From positions 1-48,045 of the forward strand of contig FR884180.1 in NCBI GenBank assembly GCA_000435515.1: 48,045 nucleotides of DNA. Direction: 5' to 3'. Under the pieces are notes generated by a model. That model had not been told where the DNA came from. It did no database searches and worked only from the letters and a program-made list of their open reading frames with translations. This DNA comes from Firmicutes bacterium CAG:582 (GTDB lineage Bacteria; Bacillota_I; Bacilli_A; RF39; UBA660). Positions 25,801 through 33,881 of this stretch are shown piece by piece. Numbering within the stretch: the stretch's first letter is position 1; each line of letters opens with the position of its first letter. Position numbers and translations under genes: made by a program.

Positions 25801-26819
25801 GCAGAAGCTACTTTGTCTGTCGAATAAGCAGCTGCTAGTCCTATCATCATTCTTTGATAAGTATCCGCATTTTCTCCAGTTAAAATATTCTTGTTATTCT
25901 CGTATAAATCAGTTAAAGTTTGAATAAAAGGAACAGAGTTAACTTCACCAACTTCAATAACCTCTTCCATTCTAGTTGTATCACTCAATAGAAAGTCAAA
26001 AAATTCTTTATAAACTTCAGAATAATTTACTAAAGCTTGAACTTTCTCATAGCCAAACTTTCTAACAAGTTCTCTTTTTAAGATAAGTTCATAATTATTT
26101 TCTAGATTATAATCTACATCATAAGCGTTTAGGATATCATCATAATACGATAGTTCTTTTAGATTAGTATAATCGATTTCTTCATCAACATAGTCATCTT
26201 TTACAAACTTTGCTGAAGCTATAACTCCATGATCTGCTGCATTACCATTTATTGATTTGTCGACAAATACTCTAAAATACTTGTAGTCTTTAATATTTAT
26301 ACTTATCTTAACCGATTCATTGTTGCCTTTTAAAATATCAGTGGTTTGCAAACTGTCCCAGTTTGTTCCATCATTGGATACAAGAAAATTAAACTTTACA
26401 CTTCCATTTGATTCTCTTGATGCATCAACACCAACACAGGCGACAAATTTTGAGTATGTTGCTGAAAATTCACTCACATCGTAGGTTACTTGTCCATTGG
26501 CATGAACTCCCATTCCTTTAAGGAATATTTTCTTTTTACCATCAACAATTAAACTAATGGTATTCCCTTCTGGATTTTTATCCTTTTGGATATCATGTCC
26601 ACTCCATCCGTTATATGACCAATTATTATCAGTTATATAATCGAGATCAGACATATAAATAATTGATTCATTTCCTAAAGTAGCAAAGGAATAATATCCT
26701 TTATTATCTGTATTTTGTACATTAACTTTTTTGTCCGATAAAAAAATGACTGTTAAACTTAAAAGTAAAACTAAAAAAGAAAACGATATATAAAACTTTT
26801 TATTTAAATACTTCTTCAC
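22857..26819 (-). CDS. Large surface protein: NPCBM, transglutaminase-like, F5/8 type C and Ig-like repeats
   Basis: 1320 residues. Order: N-terminal signal/anchor (about 10-28); NPCBM-type carbohydrate-binding domain (about 45-205, with VHANGQVTYDVSEF and FRVFVDKS); a helical part; a transglutaminase-like core with DKGGICWNQ (Cys469), PGHEAVYYY (His495) and WNIAN (Asn512) as a Cys-His-Asn set; a discoidin (F5/8 C) domain (about 865-1008: AIDGNYNTRWHSAW, ITIELSKA); three Ig-like repeats each ending NGEYTFEFVDKAGN...WIDKT (about 1022-1235); a Thr-rich stretch; a C-terminal span and KKKNNK tail without LPxTG. Start is GTG with GAGGGG upstream. Probably a host or dietary glycan-binding wall-side enzyme, membrane-held. 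Whether it hydrolyses peptide or crosslinks is unknown. Confidence 0.8.
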   Translation of the reverse strand: MKKYLNKKFYISFSFLVLLLSLTVIFLSDKKVNVQNTDNKGYYSFATLGNESIIYMSDLDYITDNNWSYNGWSGHDIQKDKNPEGNTISLIVDGKKKIFLKGMGVHANGQVTYDVSEFSATYSKFVACVGVDASRESNGSVKFNFLVSNDGTNWDSLQTTDILKGNNESVKISINIKDYKYFRVFVDKSINGNAADHGVIASAKFVKDDYVDEEIDYTNLKELSYYDDILNAYDVDYNLENNYELILKRELVRKFGYEKVQALVNYSEVYKEFFDFLLSDTTRMEEVIEVGEVNSVPFIQTLTDLYENNKNILTGENADTYQRMMIGLAAAYSTDKVASALQFSHKNADYNYLERFNIYKDLYDTGKMTIYAPYFKNYHVELMRMLMSDGARNDEIKWLNYYTRKNDNNQSVYAYVNHTGTGVGYNDDKFHNVAYKELQDEKYKLSEYGVPFGDNIQRYWMVIDKGGICWNQSRVFQSLFNSIGSPTIGVYQPGHEAVYYYLANPDGTGKWNIANKIFSWGSTGTTWYGGNRYRTIFDWANKSFTHQMINSNSAGNSAGYVYLAQDNLNNYDKFKKSFYINLIANSYSSTSKKIETYNKAISVMNINLDSYDYLIKTYKEIGASESDWYALALKIIDNFTYYPMAMDDMLAVIKPYLENELGIDIAVSETTALKKATNATHAEVSHNTAAQEIAKTLLNADDGVVATFSFDGEYKNKIVFNDKYKNYDLAWHYSLDGGVTKSKSITAKKYELTKAEVNLINESDNIQIYIDGLDVNTPTYTIDIVKRKVPSDLYNNDLENKIMGVTDDLEWRFSANDSWTSYKIIPDLTGNKTVQVRAGASKNGLASDTISFAFTENEVNRKKQYVPISYLSVYDVSTEATANQGSAKNAIDGNYNTRWHSAWNGTDEERFITIELSKAIHLSQVEYVPAGGGNGKIIDGIIEGSIDGVNWFNLAEVKNLTYVGNVNAYDHGKLNTKLIETDPTKEVKFVKITATKASNGNWFTARMFNFYQDATLSASPSAGINYSTTEATNGNVVATLVDYDEDNVRILGGGLNTYTFTQNGEHEFIIMDTFTGNKSSIIAKVDWIDKTAPIGTISYNISNKTNKTVIATLKVNEEISIVKNGKLSTNADDFKYEFVENGEYTFEFVDKAGNKGTSTAKVTWIDKTSPKATLYYNITGKTNKDVTVQIKFNKTNVRVLNNNGKTSYTFTKNGEFTFEYIDEAGNHGSITAIVDWISKSTSTATANNTQTTIVTTTTTTSKTTAKTTNNTTKTPETTAKEETSKKSNTKFKNVSFIIIIVILFLILIFILKKKNNKQNN

Positions 26820-26838
26820 AATAATCCCCTCACGGCAT

Positions 26839-26867
26839 ATTCTAACTTAATATTTGCATATATTCAA
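26839..26867 (-). promoter_or_regulatory. Candidate promoter of the large surface protein
   Basis: TTGAAT (26862-26867), 17 bp, TAGAAT (26839-26844), about 20 bases before the start codon region. Confidence 0.5.
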
Positions 26868-26886
26868 CAAGTTTATGAATATTTTT

Positions 26887-27489
26887 TTATTTTTGACACT
26901 TATTTTTAAATGGGCATATGTCACAGGTCGGATTTTTGCTTTTGCAGATGTTTCTACCAAACATTAAAAGTTCAAGATGTAGTTTTCTAAAATCATAACC
27001 AGAAAAGAATTCCATTAGTTTATTTTCAACTGATAATATATCATCAGTTTCTGAGGCAATACCTAAACGTTTGGCAACTCGTGCTACATGAGTATCAACA
27101 GCTAAAGCTTGTTCTCCAAATAATTCTGATAAAACAACATTTGCAGTTTTGTGTCCAACACCTGGTAAGCTTTCTAAAAATTCACGATCATTAGGAACTT
27201 TACCTCCAGTTTGTTCTACCAAAGTTTTAGCTATTCCAATCGCGTTTTTCGCTTTTACTTTCATTCCACAAGGACTTACAATTTTTAATACATCAAATTC
27301 ATTTGCCTCCGCTAAACTATGTAAATCATATTTTTCAAATAATTTTGCCGTTACTTTATTAACAGTAACATCAGTTGTTTGAGCAGAAAGCATTACAGCA
27401 ATCAATAACTCATAATCTTTATTATAATTTAATGGACATTTCACATCACCAACAAGACTTTTAATCTCTCTAATTATATTTTTATTCAT
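26887..27489 (-). CDS. nth: Endonuclease III
   Basis: Base-excision repair glycosylase/AP lyase for oxidised pyrimidines. 200 residues with the helix-hairpin-helix LPGVGHKTANVV (catalytic Lys114), the catalytic Asp132 in VDTHVARV, and the iron-sulfur cysteines 182, 189, 192 and 198 (C-x6-C-x2-C-x5-C) at the C-terminus. It overlaps the end of dnaD by 8 bp; the dnaD-nth pairing is also found in Bacillus. All known functional residues are present. Confidence 0.96.
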   Translation of the reverse strand: MNKNIIREIKSLVGDVKCPLNYNKDYELLIAVMLSAQTTDVTVNKVTAKLFEKYDLHSLAEANEFDVLKIVSPCGMKVKAKNAIGIAKTLVEQTGGKVPNDREFLESLPGVGHKTANVVLSELFGEQALAVDTHVARVAKRLGIASETDDILSVENKLMEFFSGYDFRKLHLELLMFGRNICKSKNPTCDICPFKNKCQK

Positions 27490-28114
27490 CTTCTAACCAA
27501 TTGTATGAGAAAAGCTCAGGTGTGCTCTCATCTTCCTTTTTTAATGATGATCTAACATCACTTGCACTTTTGTAGCCTTTTTCTTTCCAAGATAACAATA
27601 TTTTATCAATATATCTTATACTCTTAACTCCATTAAGTATGGCTTCTTTTAAGGCTTCACTTATAAGTTCTTCGCTTATTCCACTACGAATCCACTCATT
27701 AATTATTTCATATTCCATTGGACTTAATGGACGAACAAACTCTTTTTCAAATAAAGAAAATAAATTAGTTTTTTCATTTTTTTTGTGTTCTCTAGTTATA
27801 TCACTTGTTACACTTTTAATAATGTTATCTAGATTTATCACCTCATGTACTAAACCATTACCATCTTTTTTCATAGTTATTTCTATTAAATTAATCGCGA
27901 TTAGCTTAGTATATGATTCCATAATTGCTTCTTCAGTTAAATAAGTATATTTTTTTATGTTATCAATATTTAAAGTTGGTTCTTCTTGATTAGTAAAATA
28001 AATAAGTAATATAAAATCATTTAAATTTAAATTTAAAGATACTGATACTTTTAAAAGATAACTTTTTACAATAAAGTCTTTTTCTTTTAAAGTATTAAAT
28101 ACTAAATCATTCAT
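27482..28114 (-). CDS. dnaD: DNA replication initiation protein DnaD
   Basis: Helps load the replicative helicase at oriC and restart sites in low-GC Firmicutes. About 210 residues from ATG 28114, preceded by GGAGGTAACT; an upstream in-frame TTG lies inside that site and was rejected. The N-terminal winged-helix part (to about 110) is followed by the DnaB2/DnaD C-terminal domain with LSPMEYEIINEWIRSGIS and the YIDKILLSWKEKG block, the family's DNA-binding motif region. It sits between cca (2 bp away) and nth (8-bp overlap), indicating one operon. Confidence 0.92.
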   Translation of the reverse strand: MNDLVFNTLKEKDFIVKSYLLKVSVSLNLNLNDFILLIYFTNQEEPTLNIDNIKKYTYLTEEAIMESYTKLIAINLIEITMKKDGNGLVHEVINLDNIIKSVTSDITREHKKNEKTNLFSLFEKEFVRPLSPMEYEIINEWIRSGISEELISEALKEAILNGVKSIRYIDKILLSWKEKGYKSASDVRSSLKKEDESTPELFSYNWLEDE

Positions 28115-28116
28115 AG

Positions 28117-29205
28117 TTACCTCCAATTCTTTATAACATATTGTTTTATTTCTTCATATTCGTTTTTTATTTCATTACTTAATACGTTTATTTCAATGTC
28201 CTTAATAATATCTTTTACCTTCTTGCTTGGTTTTAATTTTAATACATTCATTACATCAATTCCAGAAAATTTTAAATCTTTACATGAATAGATTGGCAAA
28301 TTTTTATACATATCGCTTATATTGCTTTTAGAAATACCAAGGACTTCTCCAGCAATAATACAAGGATACAAGCCACATTCGTATAAAGTTATGTTATCAA
28401 TAGTTCCATATTTTAGTATTCTATTTACACATTCAATAATCTTTCTTTCACTTTTAGGAAATGGATAGTTCTTATTATATTCTATTTGAGCCCATATTCC
28501 AGCTTTGTTTGAGCAAGACTTTACTTTATCATAATTTATTTCTAAAACATCTAAGATACCCAGTTCTTTTAAAAGAGTTAAACCAACCTCATAATTATTA
28601 CTACTGAATATCAAATCAAGCTCACTTTTTCTTCGCTCATAACTTAAAGATGAAATTAGTTGCTTATTTTGCTTTATATATCTATAAAGACTTTCTTCTA
28701 GTTCAAAATCCAGTTTTGAAGCAAAACGAATAGCCCTTAGCATTCTTAAAGGGTCTTCTACCATTTTCTCATTCATATTTCCAATGACCCTTATTATTTT
28801 TTTATTTATATCTTCTATGCCACCTACAAGATCAATTATTTTTCCTGTAGAATCCATATATAAACCATTAATTGTAAAATCTCTTCTTAAAACATCTTCT
28901 TCTTTTGATTCAATGAAATCATAGGCAACTGGTTTTCTTCCAACATACTTGATATCGCGTCTAAATGTTGTTATATCATAATTGTATAAACTGTCTTTAA
29001 AACTAATACTTCCATAAGTATCTACACTTCCACTTGTTAAATCAAAAATTTCTTTTATTTCTTTTGGTTTTGCTGAAGTAGAAATATCAACATCAAAAGT
29101 TTCGTTTCCAAGTACATAGTCTCTTACATATCCACCAACTATATATGCATCATACCCATTCTCTTCAAGTGTTGATAGAATTTTTTTTATACGCATATTT
29201 ATCAT
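28117..29205 (-). CDS. cca: CCA-adding tRNA nucleotidyltransferase
   Basis: Adds or repairs the 3' CCA end of tRNAs. 362 residues. The nucleotidyltransferase core shows IVGGYVRDYVLG and the metal pair in FDVDIST, then RRDFTINGLYMD, then an RNA-binding part with EDPLRMLRAIRFASKLDF. This is the class II Firmicutes type. It is the first gene of a cca-dnaD-nth operon. The ATG used has only a weak ribosome site; a second ATG three codons on is possible. The one tRNA in this window encodes its own CCA, so here the enzyme would mostly repair. Confidence 0.93.
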   Translation of the reverse strand: MINMRIKKILSTLEENGYDAYIVGGYVRDYVLGNETFDVDISTSAKPKEIKEIFDLTSGSVDTYGSISFKDSLYNYDITTFRRDIKYVGRKPVAYDFIESKEEDVLRRDFTINGLYMDSTGKIIDLVGGIEDINKKIIRVIGNMNEKMVEDPLRMLRAIRFASKLDFELEESLYRYIKQNKQLISSLSYERRKSELDLIFSSNNYEVGLTLLKELGILDVLEINYDKVKSCSNKAGIWAQIEYNKNYPFPKSERKIIECVNRILKYGTIDNITLYECGLYPCIIAGEVLGISKSNISDMYKNLPIYSCKDLKFSGIDVMNVLKLKPSKKVKDIIKDIEINVLSNEIKNEYEEIKQYVIKNWR

Positions 29206-29241
29206 ATTTCATCACTGATACAATTATATCAATGCTAATAT

Positions 29242-29266
29242 AAAAAGTCCATGTCATTTGACATGT
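29242..29266 (-). terminator. Terminator of the ABC exporter gene
   Basis: CATGTCA/TGACATG stem followed by GACTTTTTAT on the minus strand, just after the exporter stop codon. Confidence 0.65.
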
Positions 29267-29268
29267 TC

Positions 29269-30990
29269 TTACATTTCACTTTTGTATAAATTCTTGTAAT
29301 AATCACATGATGTTAAGAGTTGATTATGAGTTCCTGAAGCGATTACTCTACCTTTATCAATTACATAGATAACATCAGCATCTATTATAGTTGATAGTCT
29401 ATGAGCAACAATTACAACGGTGTGATTCTTAACTAAATTATCAATTGATTTTTTGATAAACTCTTGGGAGTTATTATCAAGGGCACTTGTTGCTTCATCG
29501 AATAAAATTATCTTGGAATTTTTAGCAAGAGTTCTAGCGATTGCAAGTCTTTGTTTTTGGCCGCCGCTTAAATTAACTCCACCCTCTCCTAATAATGTGT
29601 CATACTTTTTAGGCAAGGATTCAATATATTCATCTAAATAAGCTTCTTTAACATATTTTTTAACGTCTTTTAATTTAATGTTTTCATCAATTATTTTAAA
29701 GTTTTCAAGAATAGTTCTATTAAATATAAATGGCTCTTGTCTAATTATGGAAACATTTTTTCTAAGACATTCTTCACTTATATCTAAAATATTTACATCA
29801 TCAATTGAAATGGTACCAGCGTTGGCATCAAATAATCTAGTAATCAAGTTAAATAATGTTGATTTACCTTGGCCACTTGCTCCAACTATAGCAATTTTTT
29901 TATTTGGTTCAATGATTAAATTAAAATCATCTAGTACTTTTTCTTCATTTGGATAAGAAAATGATACATCTTTAAATTTAATTATTCCTTTCATATTATT
30001 AATATTAGTATTTCCAAAAACTACATCATTAAACTTTTGGTTTTCTAGTATTTCATTTACTCTATCTAAAGAAACACTTACCTTTTGATAGGTTTCAGTA
30101 AAATCATTTAAGCATTCAATAAACCACATATATCTATATATGTAATAGGTCATTGCAATAAAGAAAGTTAAAGTTATTTGTTTATAGTAAAGTAATATTA
30201 TGCATATTATAAACACGCCCACTTCTAATACTTCTTTTAAAAGGCTTATAACAATATTAAAACGAGTTTCAAGATCAATCTCTTTTTTAGATACTTTAAA
30301 TATGTTATCTATACTCTTTTTGGCATTGATAATTAACTGTTCTTTTATACCTAAAGTTTTTATTTCTCTTATACCTCTAATAGACTCATTCGCTAAAGAA
30401 GTAAATGAATCTTGAGTTGTTTTTCTCTCTTTATGAGCATCCTTTAGTAATGGAGTATATTTCTTTATGATAAAATACAATATAATTAAAAATATGATTA
30501 GTATTAGACCAACTATCCACGAATTGAAAAACACATAAACTAAAATTACTAAAGCGGTTACAATGGAAGAAATCATATTAATCATTTTACCAAAAGTAAA
30601 AGACAATGAATCGGCGTCATTTGTAATGCGGTTAATTATTTCTCCACTTGACATTTCTTCAAAAGCAATAGCCGGTAAATTAAGAGCTTTTTTATATGTA
30701 TTAAATCCAAGTGTTCTTGTAAGTTTACTTTCTATTTTTAAAAGCATCGAATTTGCAAGACCTGAAAGTATTGTACCAATTAAAACTCCTATAAAGAAAT
30801 ACATTATTAAATACATAATAGCAAGGTTAATATTGGAATTGGTTATTGCTTCAACTGCGGCTCCATTTAAATAACCTGTAAAAATACCTGTTAGTCCACA
30901 TAAAAATATAAGTATCCCTGATACAATTAATTTCCACTTATCCTCTTTAATAAGTTTAATTATCGGAATCCATTTTTTTAATAGTTTCAT
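29269..30990 (-). CDS. ABC exporter, fused membrane and ATPase domains
   Basis: 573 residues from ATG 30990, chosen for its AAGGAGG site; the frame is open 30 codons further but without a ribosome site. Six spans in the first 310 residues form an ABC type 1 membrane domain. The ATPase half has Walker A GASGQGKST, signature LSGGQKQRLA, Walker B IILFDEATSALD and switch histidine in VAHRLST. Such half-transporters act as dimers and export lipids, peptides or drugs. It lies near the bacteriocin operon but is separated from it by a plus-strand gene and terminator. A role in self-protection is possible but unproven. Confidence 0.85.
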   Translation of the reverse strand: MKLLKKWIPIIKLIKEDKWKLIVSGILIFLCGLTGIFTGYLNGAAVEAITNSNINLAIMYLIMYFFIGVLIGTILSGLANSMLLKIESKLTRTLGFNTYKKALNLPAIAFEEMSSGEIINRITNDADSLSFTFGKMINMISSIVTALVILVYVFFNSWIVGLILIIFLIILYFIIKKYTPLLKDAHKERKTTQDSFTSLANESIRGIREIKTLGIKEQLIINAKKSIDNIFKVSKKEIDLETRFNIVISLLKEVLEVGVFIICIILLYYKQITLTFFIAMTYYIYRYMWFIECLNDFTETYQKVSVSLDRVNEILENQKFNDVVFGNTNINNMKGIIKFKDVSFSYPNEEKVLDDFNLIIEPNKKIAIVGASGQGKSTLFNLITRLFDANAGTISIDDVNILDISEECLRKNVSIIRQEPFIFNRTILENFKIIDENIKLKDVKKYVKEAYLDEYIESLPKKYDTLLGEGGVNLSGGQKQRLAIARTLAKNSKIILFDEATSALDNNSQEFIKKSIDNLVKNHTVVIVAHRLSTIIDADVIYVIDKGRVIASGTHNQLLTSCDYYKNLYKSEM

Positions 30991-31142
30991 AAATTGCCTC
31001 CTTATATAATAATATCCTGGAAATTCATTTAAAGTATATAGATAAATATTTATAAAGTCAAATTTTTTTATAAATTTCATATAATATTCATGGTATTTTC
31101 ATTTTAGAATAGTATCATCTTAGTTAGAAAAGGAAGTGATAT

Positions 31143-31367
31143 ATGAAGATAACGATATTAGGTAAAAATAAGTTAATTAAAAAAGAAATAAATAATATTA
31201 TTAACGATTTAAAACTTACCGACGTTGAGGTTATAAACAACGAAAATAATAAATATAATATAAAATATACCTCTGCTATTATCATAGATAACGTTTTAAT
31301 TGATGACGCAAACGAGCTTTCTTATACTGAAATGAAAAACGTTATTTATCAATTTATAGAAACATAA
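31143..31367 (+). CDS. Small thioredoxin-fold-like protein lacking the CxxC
   Basis: 74 residues. The pattern MKITILG, a charged helix, a beta strand, then YTSAIIIDNVLI and a final helix (YTEMKNVIYQF) follows the small Thioredoxin_3/redox-active disulfide protein fold. The active-site loop, normally GTGCxxC, reads GKNKLIKK, and the cis-Pro loop has TSA instead of TSP, so no redox chemistry is expected. A GGAAGTGAT site precedes the ATG. It converges on the bacteriocin operon and shares its terminator. The fold assignment is by eye and moderate; an immunity role is only a guess. Confidence 0.55.
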   Translation: MKITILGKNKLIKKEINNIINDLKLTDVEVINNENNKYNIKYTSAIIIDNVLIDDANELSYTEMKNVIYQFIET

Positions 31368-31385
31368 AATTCGACTTACGTACTT

Positions 31386-31417
31386 AAAAAGGAACTTTTA
31401 CCCAAGTTCCTTTTTTA
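31386..31417. terminator. Bidirectional terminator behind the bacteriocin peptides
   Basis: AAGGAACTT/AAGTTCCTT with a short loop and T-runs on both strands; it overlaps the stop of the second peptide. Confidence 0.85.
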
Positions 31418-31573
31418 ATTGCATTTTTTCTTTGATGTAGCATATCTTAAAGCGCTTCCCATTGTTCTCCCTAAATCTAATAAGGTTGAAACAAGTTTTA
31501 CAAACGAATTTATCATTTGAGTTGTAATAGAACCTCCAACAATACTAATCAATTCTTCCTTTTTTAGTTTCAT
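31415..31573 (-). CDS. Double-glycine leader peptide B, candidate bacteriocin precursor
   Basis: 52 residues. Leader MKLKKEELISIVGG fits the class II consensus (hydrophobic residues at the spaced positions, Gly-Gly at the cut). The predicted 38-residue core starts SITTQMINSFVKLV, has one GxxxG motif (Gly21-RTM-Gly25), is amphipathic and cationic, and ends KKKCN with a single cysteine (Cys37). Its ATG overlaps the stop of peptide A (ATGA), so both are translated together, as in two-peptide (class IIb) bacteriocins. An AAAAGGAAG-like stretch lies within the end of peptide A. The specific family is not one I can name. Confidence 0.8.
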   Translation of the reverse strand: MKLKKEELISIVGGSITTQMINSFVKLVSTLLDLGRTMGSALRYATSKKKCN

Positions 31574-31713
31574 TTGTTGCACTTAAGCGGTCTAAAATAT
31601 CCATCAATCATTCCAGTGATCAGAGTAACCAAACCTCCTATTAGGATTCCCCAGGTAAATCTGTTAGCACCACCACCAATAATGTTTATTAAATTATCTT
31701 TTTTTAGTACCAT
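31570..31713 (-). CDS. Double-glycine leader peptide A, candidate bacteriocin precursor
   Basis: 47 residues. Leader MVLKKDNLINIIGG, then a predicted 33-residue core beginning GANRFTWGILIGGLV. It carries two GxxxG motifs (Gly8-ILI-Gly12 and Gly20-MID-Gly24), an aromatic and hydrophobic middle, and an end RPLKCNK with a single cysteine (Cys31). The start lies 3 bases after the transporter stop; its GAAAGGA ribosome site is inside the last transporter codons. The peptide-A/peptide-B pair with GxxxG in both fits helix-helix pairing in membranes of target cells. No immunity gene is seen in the operon. Confidence 0.8.
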   Translation of the reverse strand: MVLKKDNLINIIGGGANRFTWGILIGGLVTLITGMIDGYFRPLKCNK

Positions 31714-31715
31714 AC

Positions 31716-33725
31716 TTATTCCTTTCTAACATTAAAGACTTCTTTAAAGATATTACTTTTTTTATGTGATATATAGATAATAGTTGATTTTATGTTTCTA
31801 TCAATATTCTTTAAAACTTCGATTTCCTTTTCATAGTTTAGTTCACTTAAGACTTCATCTAGGATATAAATATCTTTATGTTCAATTAAAGTTCTTGCAA
31901 GTATTACTAGATTCTTTTCGCCTCCAGATAAAGGATTTATTTGACTACTTATATACGTATCGAATCCTAAAGGGTATTTTTTAATTACTTTGTCTAAAAG
32001 ACAAATATTTATAATTTTATTAAAATCTTCATCTGGTATTTTTCTTTCAAAAAGAATGTTTTCTTTAATTGTTCCATTTATAAATTTCTCATTTTGTGAT
32101 GAATAGATAATATGTTCAGCATAATCATGTTTTTTTATATTTCTAATTTCTTTGCTACCAATCATTATTTTTCCTGAGTAATCATCATATTCGCGATTTA
32201 ATAGTCGCATCAATGTAGACTTACCACTTCCACTTACTCCATTTAATGTAACATGACTACCCTTTTCTATTTCAAAAGTAATTTTTTCAATTGTATTTTC
32301 ATAATTATTGTAAGAAAAAGTCACATTACTAAATTTTATATCACCATTTTCGAAATTATCTCCACCATTATTTTCTACATTGATATTATAAAACTCATTG
32401 ACCTTTCTTACTATCTTACTTTCTAAAATAAATGTTGGTAAAACACCTAACATACTATTAAATGAAGTTAGTAAAAAATTAAGTAGAAGCTGAATAATCA
32501 AAATATCTTGAATAAAATAATTTCCTTTACTTATTCCAAACAACATTACGCTTATAACCAAGAATTCCATAATTCCTAGCATAATATTTTTCATTAAGTC
32601 TATTTTACTTAAAGTTATATTAGCAATTTTATAGCTAGTTATAAACTCATTGTAAGCATCACTTAGTTTTTCTGAATAAGATTGTTCTTGATTCATATGC
32701 TTTATACTTGAAATACTTGAAATCGTATCTTGAAGCAGCACATTATATTTAGTTGATTCATAAATGTAGTTATTAAAAGTAAACTTCAATTTTTTGTACT
32801 TTTTTATACAAAATATAATAACTAATAGACAAAAAACAAATATTATAAAACAAAGTTTCAAATTTATGATTGATATTGCAATTAACATATTAAATATATA
32901 TAAACTTGATAAAACTGCTTGTATAAAGGTATTTGAAATCATTGATTTCACTTCATCCAGTTCACATACTCTTTTTATTATCTCTCCTGAATTCTTTAAA
33001 TGTAGTATTCTTAAAGGCAGACTAAATATGTAATCAAAAAAGTTTGAAGTTATGCTCTTACCAACTTTAGCATCCAGTTTTAAAGTTATCTTAGCAATTT
33101 CATATTCAATTAGTTTTAGGATTATAATAATTATAATAAATAATATGACGGATTTAGGATTAGTAATGTTTAATAACTGTATATAATTACTATATACAAT
33201 TGATAGAAGTACAAAGATAAGGTTTAAAATTATTATTAAAATTAAACTCCACTTTGATTTTTTTAATTCTTTGAATATATTTTGCCATAGAATATTTTTT
33301 ATTTTTTTCTTCATAAGTTTTTCTTTAGGATATAAACTTATTACTACTCCGGTAAATTTGGACTCAAATATGCTTTTTCCCTCCTTGATGAGTCCAACTG
33401 CTGGATCCATTATAATTACTGATGAAGCATTACGATCGTATATAACCACGAAATGAGAAAGAGTGTTATTTATTTTTAAATGTGCAATGCAAGGAAGATT
33501 TAACTTATCTATATTTTTTTCTTTTATTCCAATACAGTCAAAACCATATTGTTTTGCACATTCTATAAGGTTATATGCACTTACACCTTCATCTGTAGTA
33601 AGCGAAGAAATTCGTAAATTTTCAAGTGATTCATCCCCTCCATAATATTTAATTATAGATAATAGACATGAAACACCACAGTCACTTTTTTCTTCTTGAA
33701 TTACTTCAACATTTTTTCTTACCAT
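31716..33725 (-). CDS. Peptidase-containing ABC transporter (C39 bacteriocin processor/exporter)
   Basis: 669 residues from ATG 33725, with GGGAGG 5 bases upstream (an upstream in-frame start has no site). N-terminal C39 protease: Cys16 in EEKSDCGVSC, His91 in LSHFVVIYD, Asp107 in MDPAVG. It should cut double-glycine leaders while exporting the core peptide. Membrane domain with about six spans (160-430), then an ATPase with GVSGSGKST, signature LSGGEKNLVI and Walker B IYILDEVLSEL. The two downstream peptides with GG leaders are the evident substrates. Processing and export by one protein is typical of class II bacteriocin loci; here the transporter precedes the peptides. Confidence 0.93.
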   Translation of the reverse strand: MVRKNVEVIQEEKSDCGVSCLLSIIKYYGGDESLENLRISSLTTDEGVSAYNLIECAKQYGFDCIGIKEKNIDKLNLPCIAHLKINNTLSHFVVIYDRNASSVIIMDPAVGLIKEGKSIFESKFTGVVISLYPKEKLMKKKIKNILWQNIFKELKKSKWSLILIIILNLIFVLLSIVYSNYIQLLNITNPKSVILFIIIIIILKLIEYEIAKITLKLDAKVGKSITSNFFDYIFSLPLRILHLKNSGEIIKRVCELDEVKSMISNTFIQAVLSSLYIFNMLIAISIINLKLCFIIFVFCLLVIIFCIKKYKKLKFTFNNYIYESTKYNVLLQDTISSISSIKHMNQEQSYSEKLSDAYNEFITSYKIANITLSKIDLMKNIMLGIMEFLVISVMLFGISKGNYFIQDILIIQLLLNFLLTSFNSMLGVLPTFILESKIVRKVNEFYNINVENNGGDNFENGDIKFSNVTFSYNNYENTIEKITFEIEKGSHVTLNGVSGSGKSTLMRLLNREYDDYSGKIMIGSKEIRNIKKHDYAEHIIYSSQNEKFINGTIKENILFERKIPDEDFNKIINICLLDKVIKKYPLGFDTYISSQINPLSGGEKNLVILARTLIEHKDIYILDEVLSELNYEKEIEVLKNIDRNIKSTIIYISHKKSNIFKEVFNVRKE

Positions 33726-33881
33726 TTTGCCTCCCTTCACTAATATCTTTAACAAATTTGATTTAAATTTCTTCTTTTTTGAAGAAAGTTTTTAAATTTT
33801 TTTTAATTTTGAAAAAAGAAGTAAATTGAAAAATAGCCACAATATATATGTGTAGAGGAAGAGTTAGAAAGGATATAAAAT

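Noticed and set aside
33769..33800. Hairpin TTTCTTC/GAAGAAA upstream of the bacteriocin transporter as a plus-strand terminator
   Set aside because: No plus-strand gene ends there; probably part of the AT-rich control region, function unclear.
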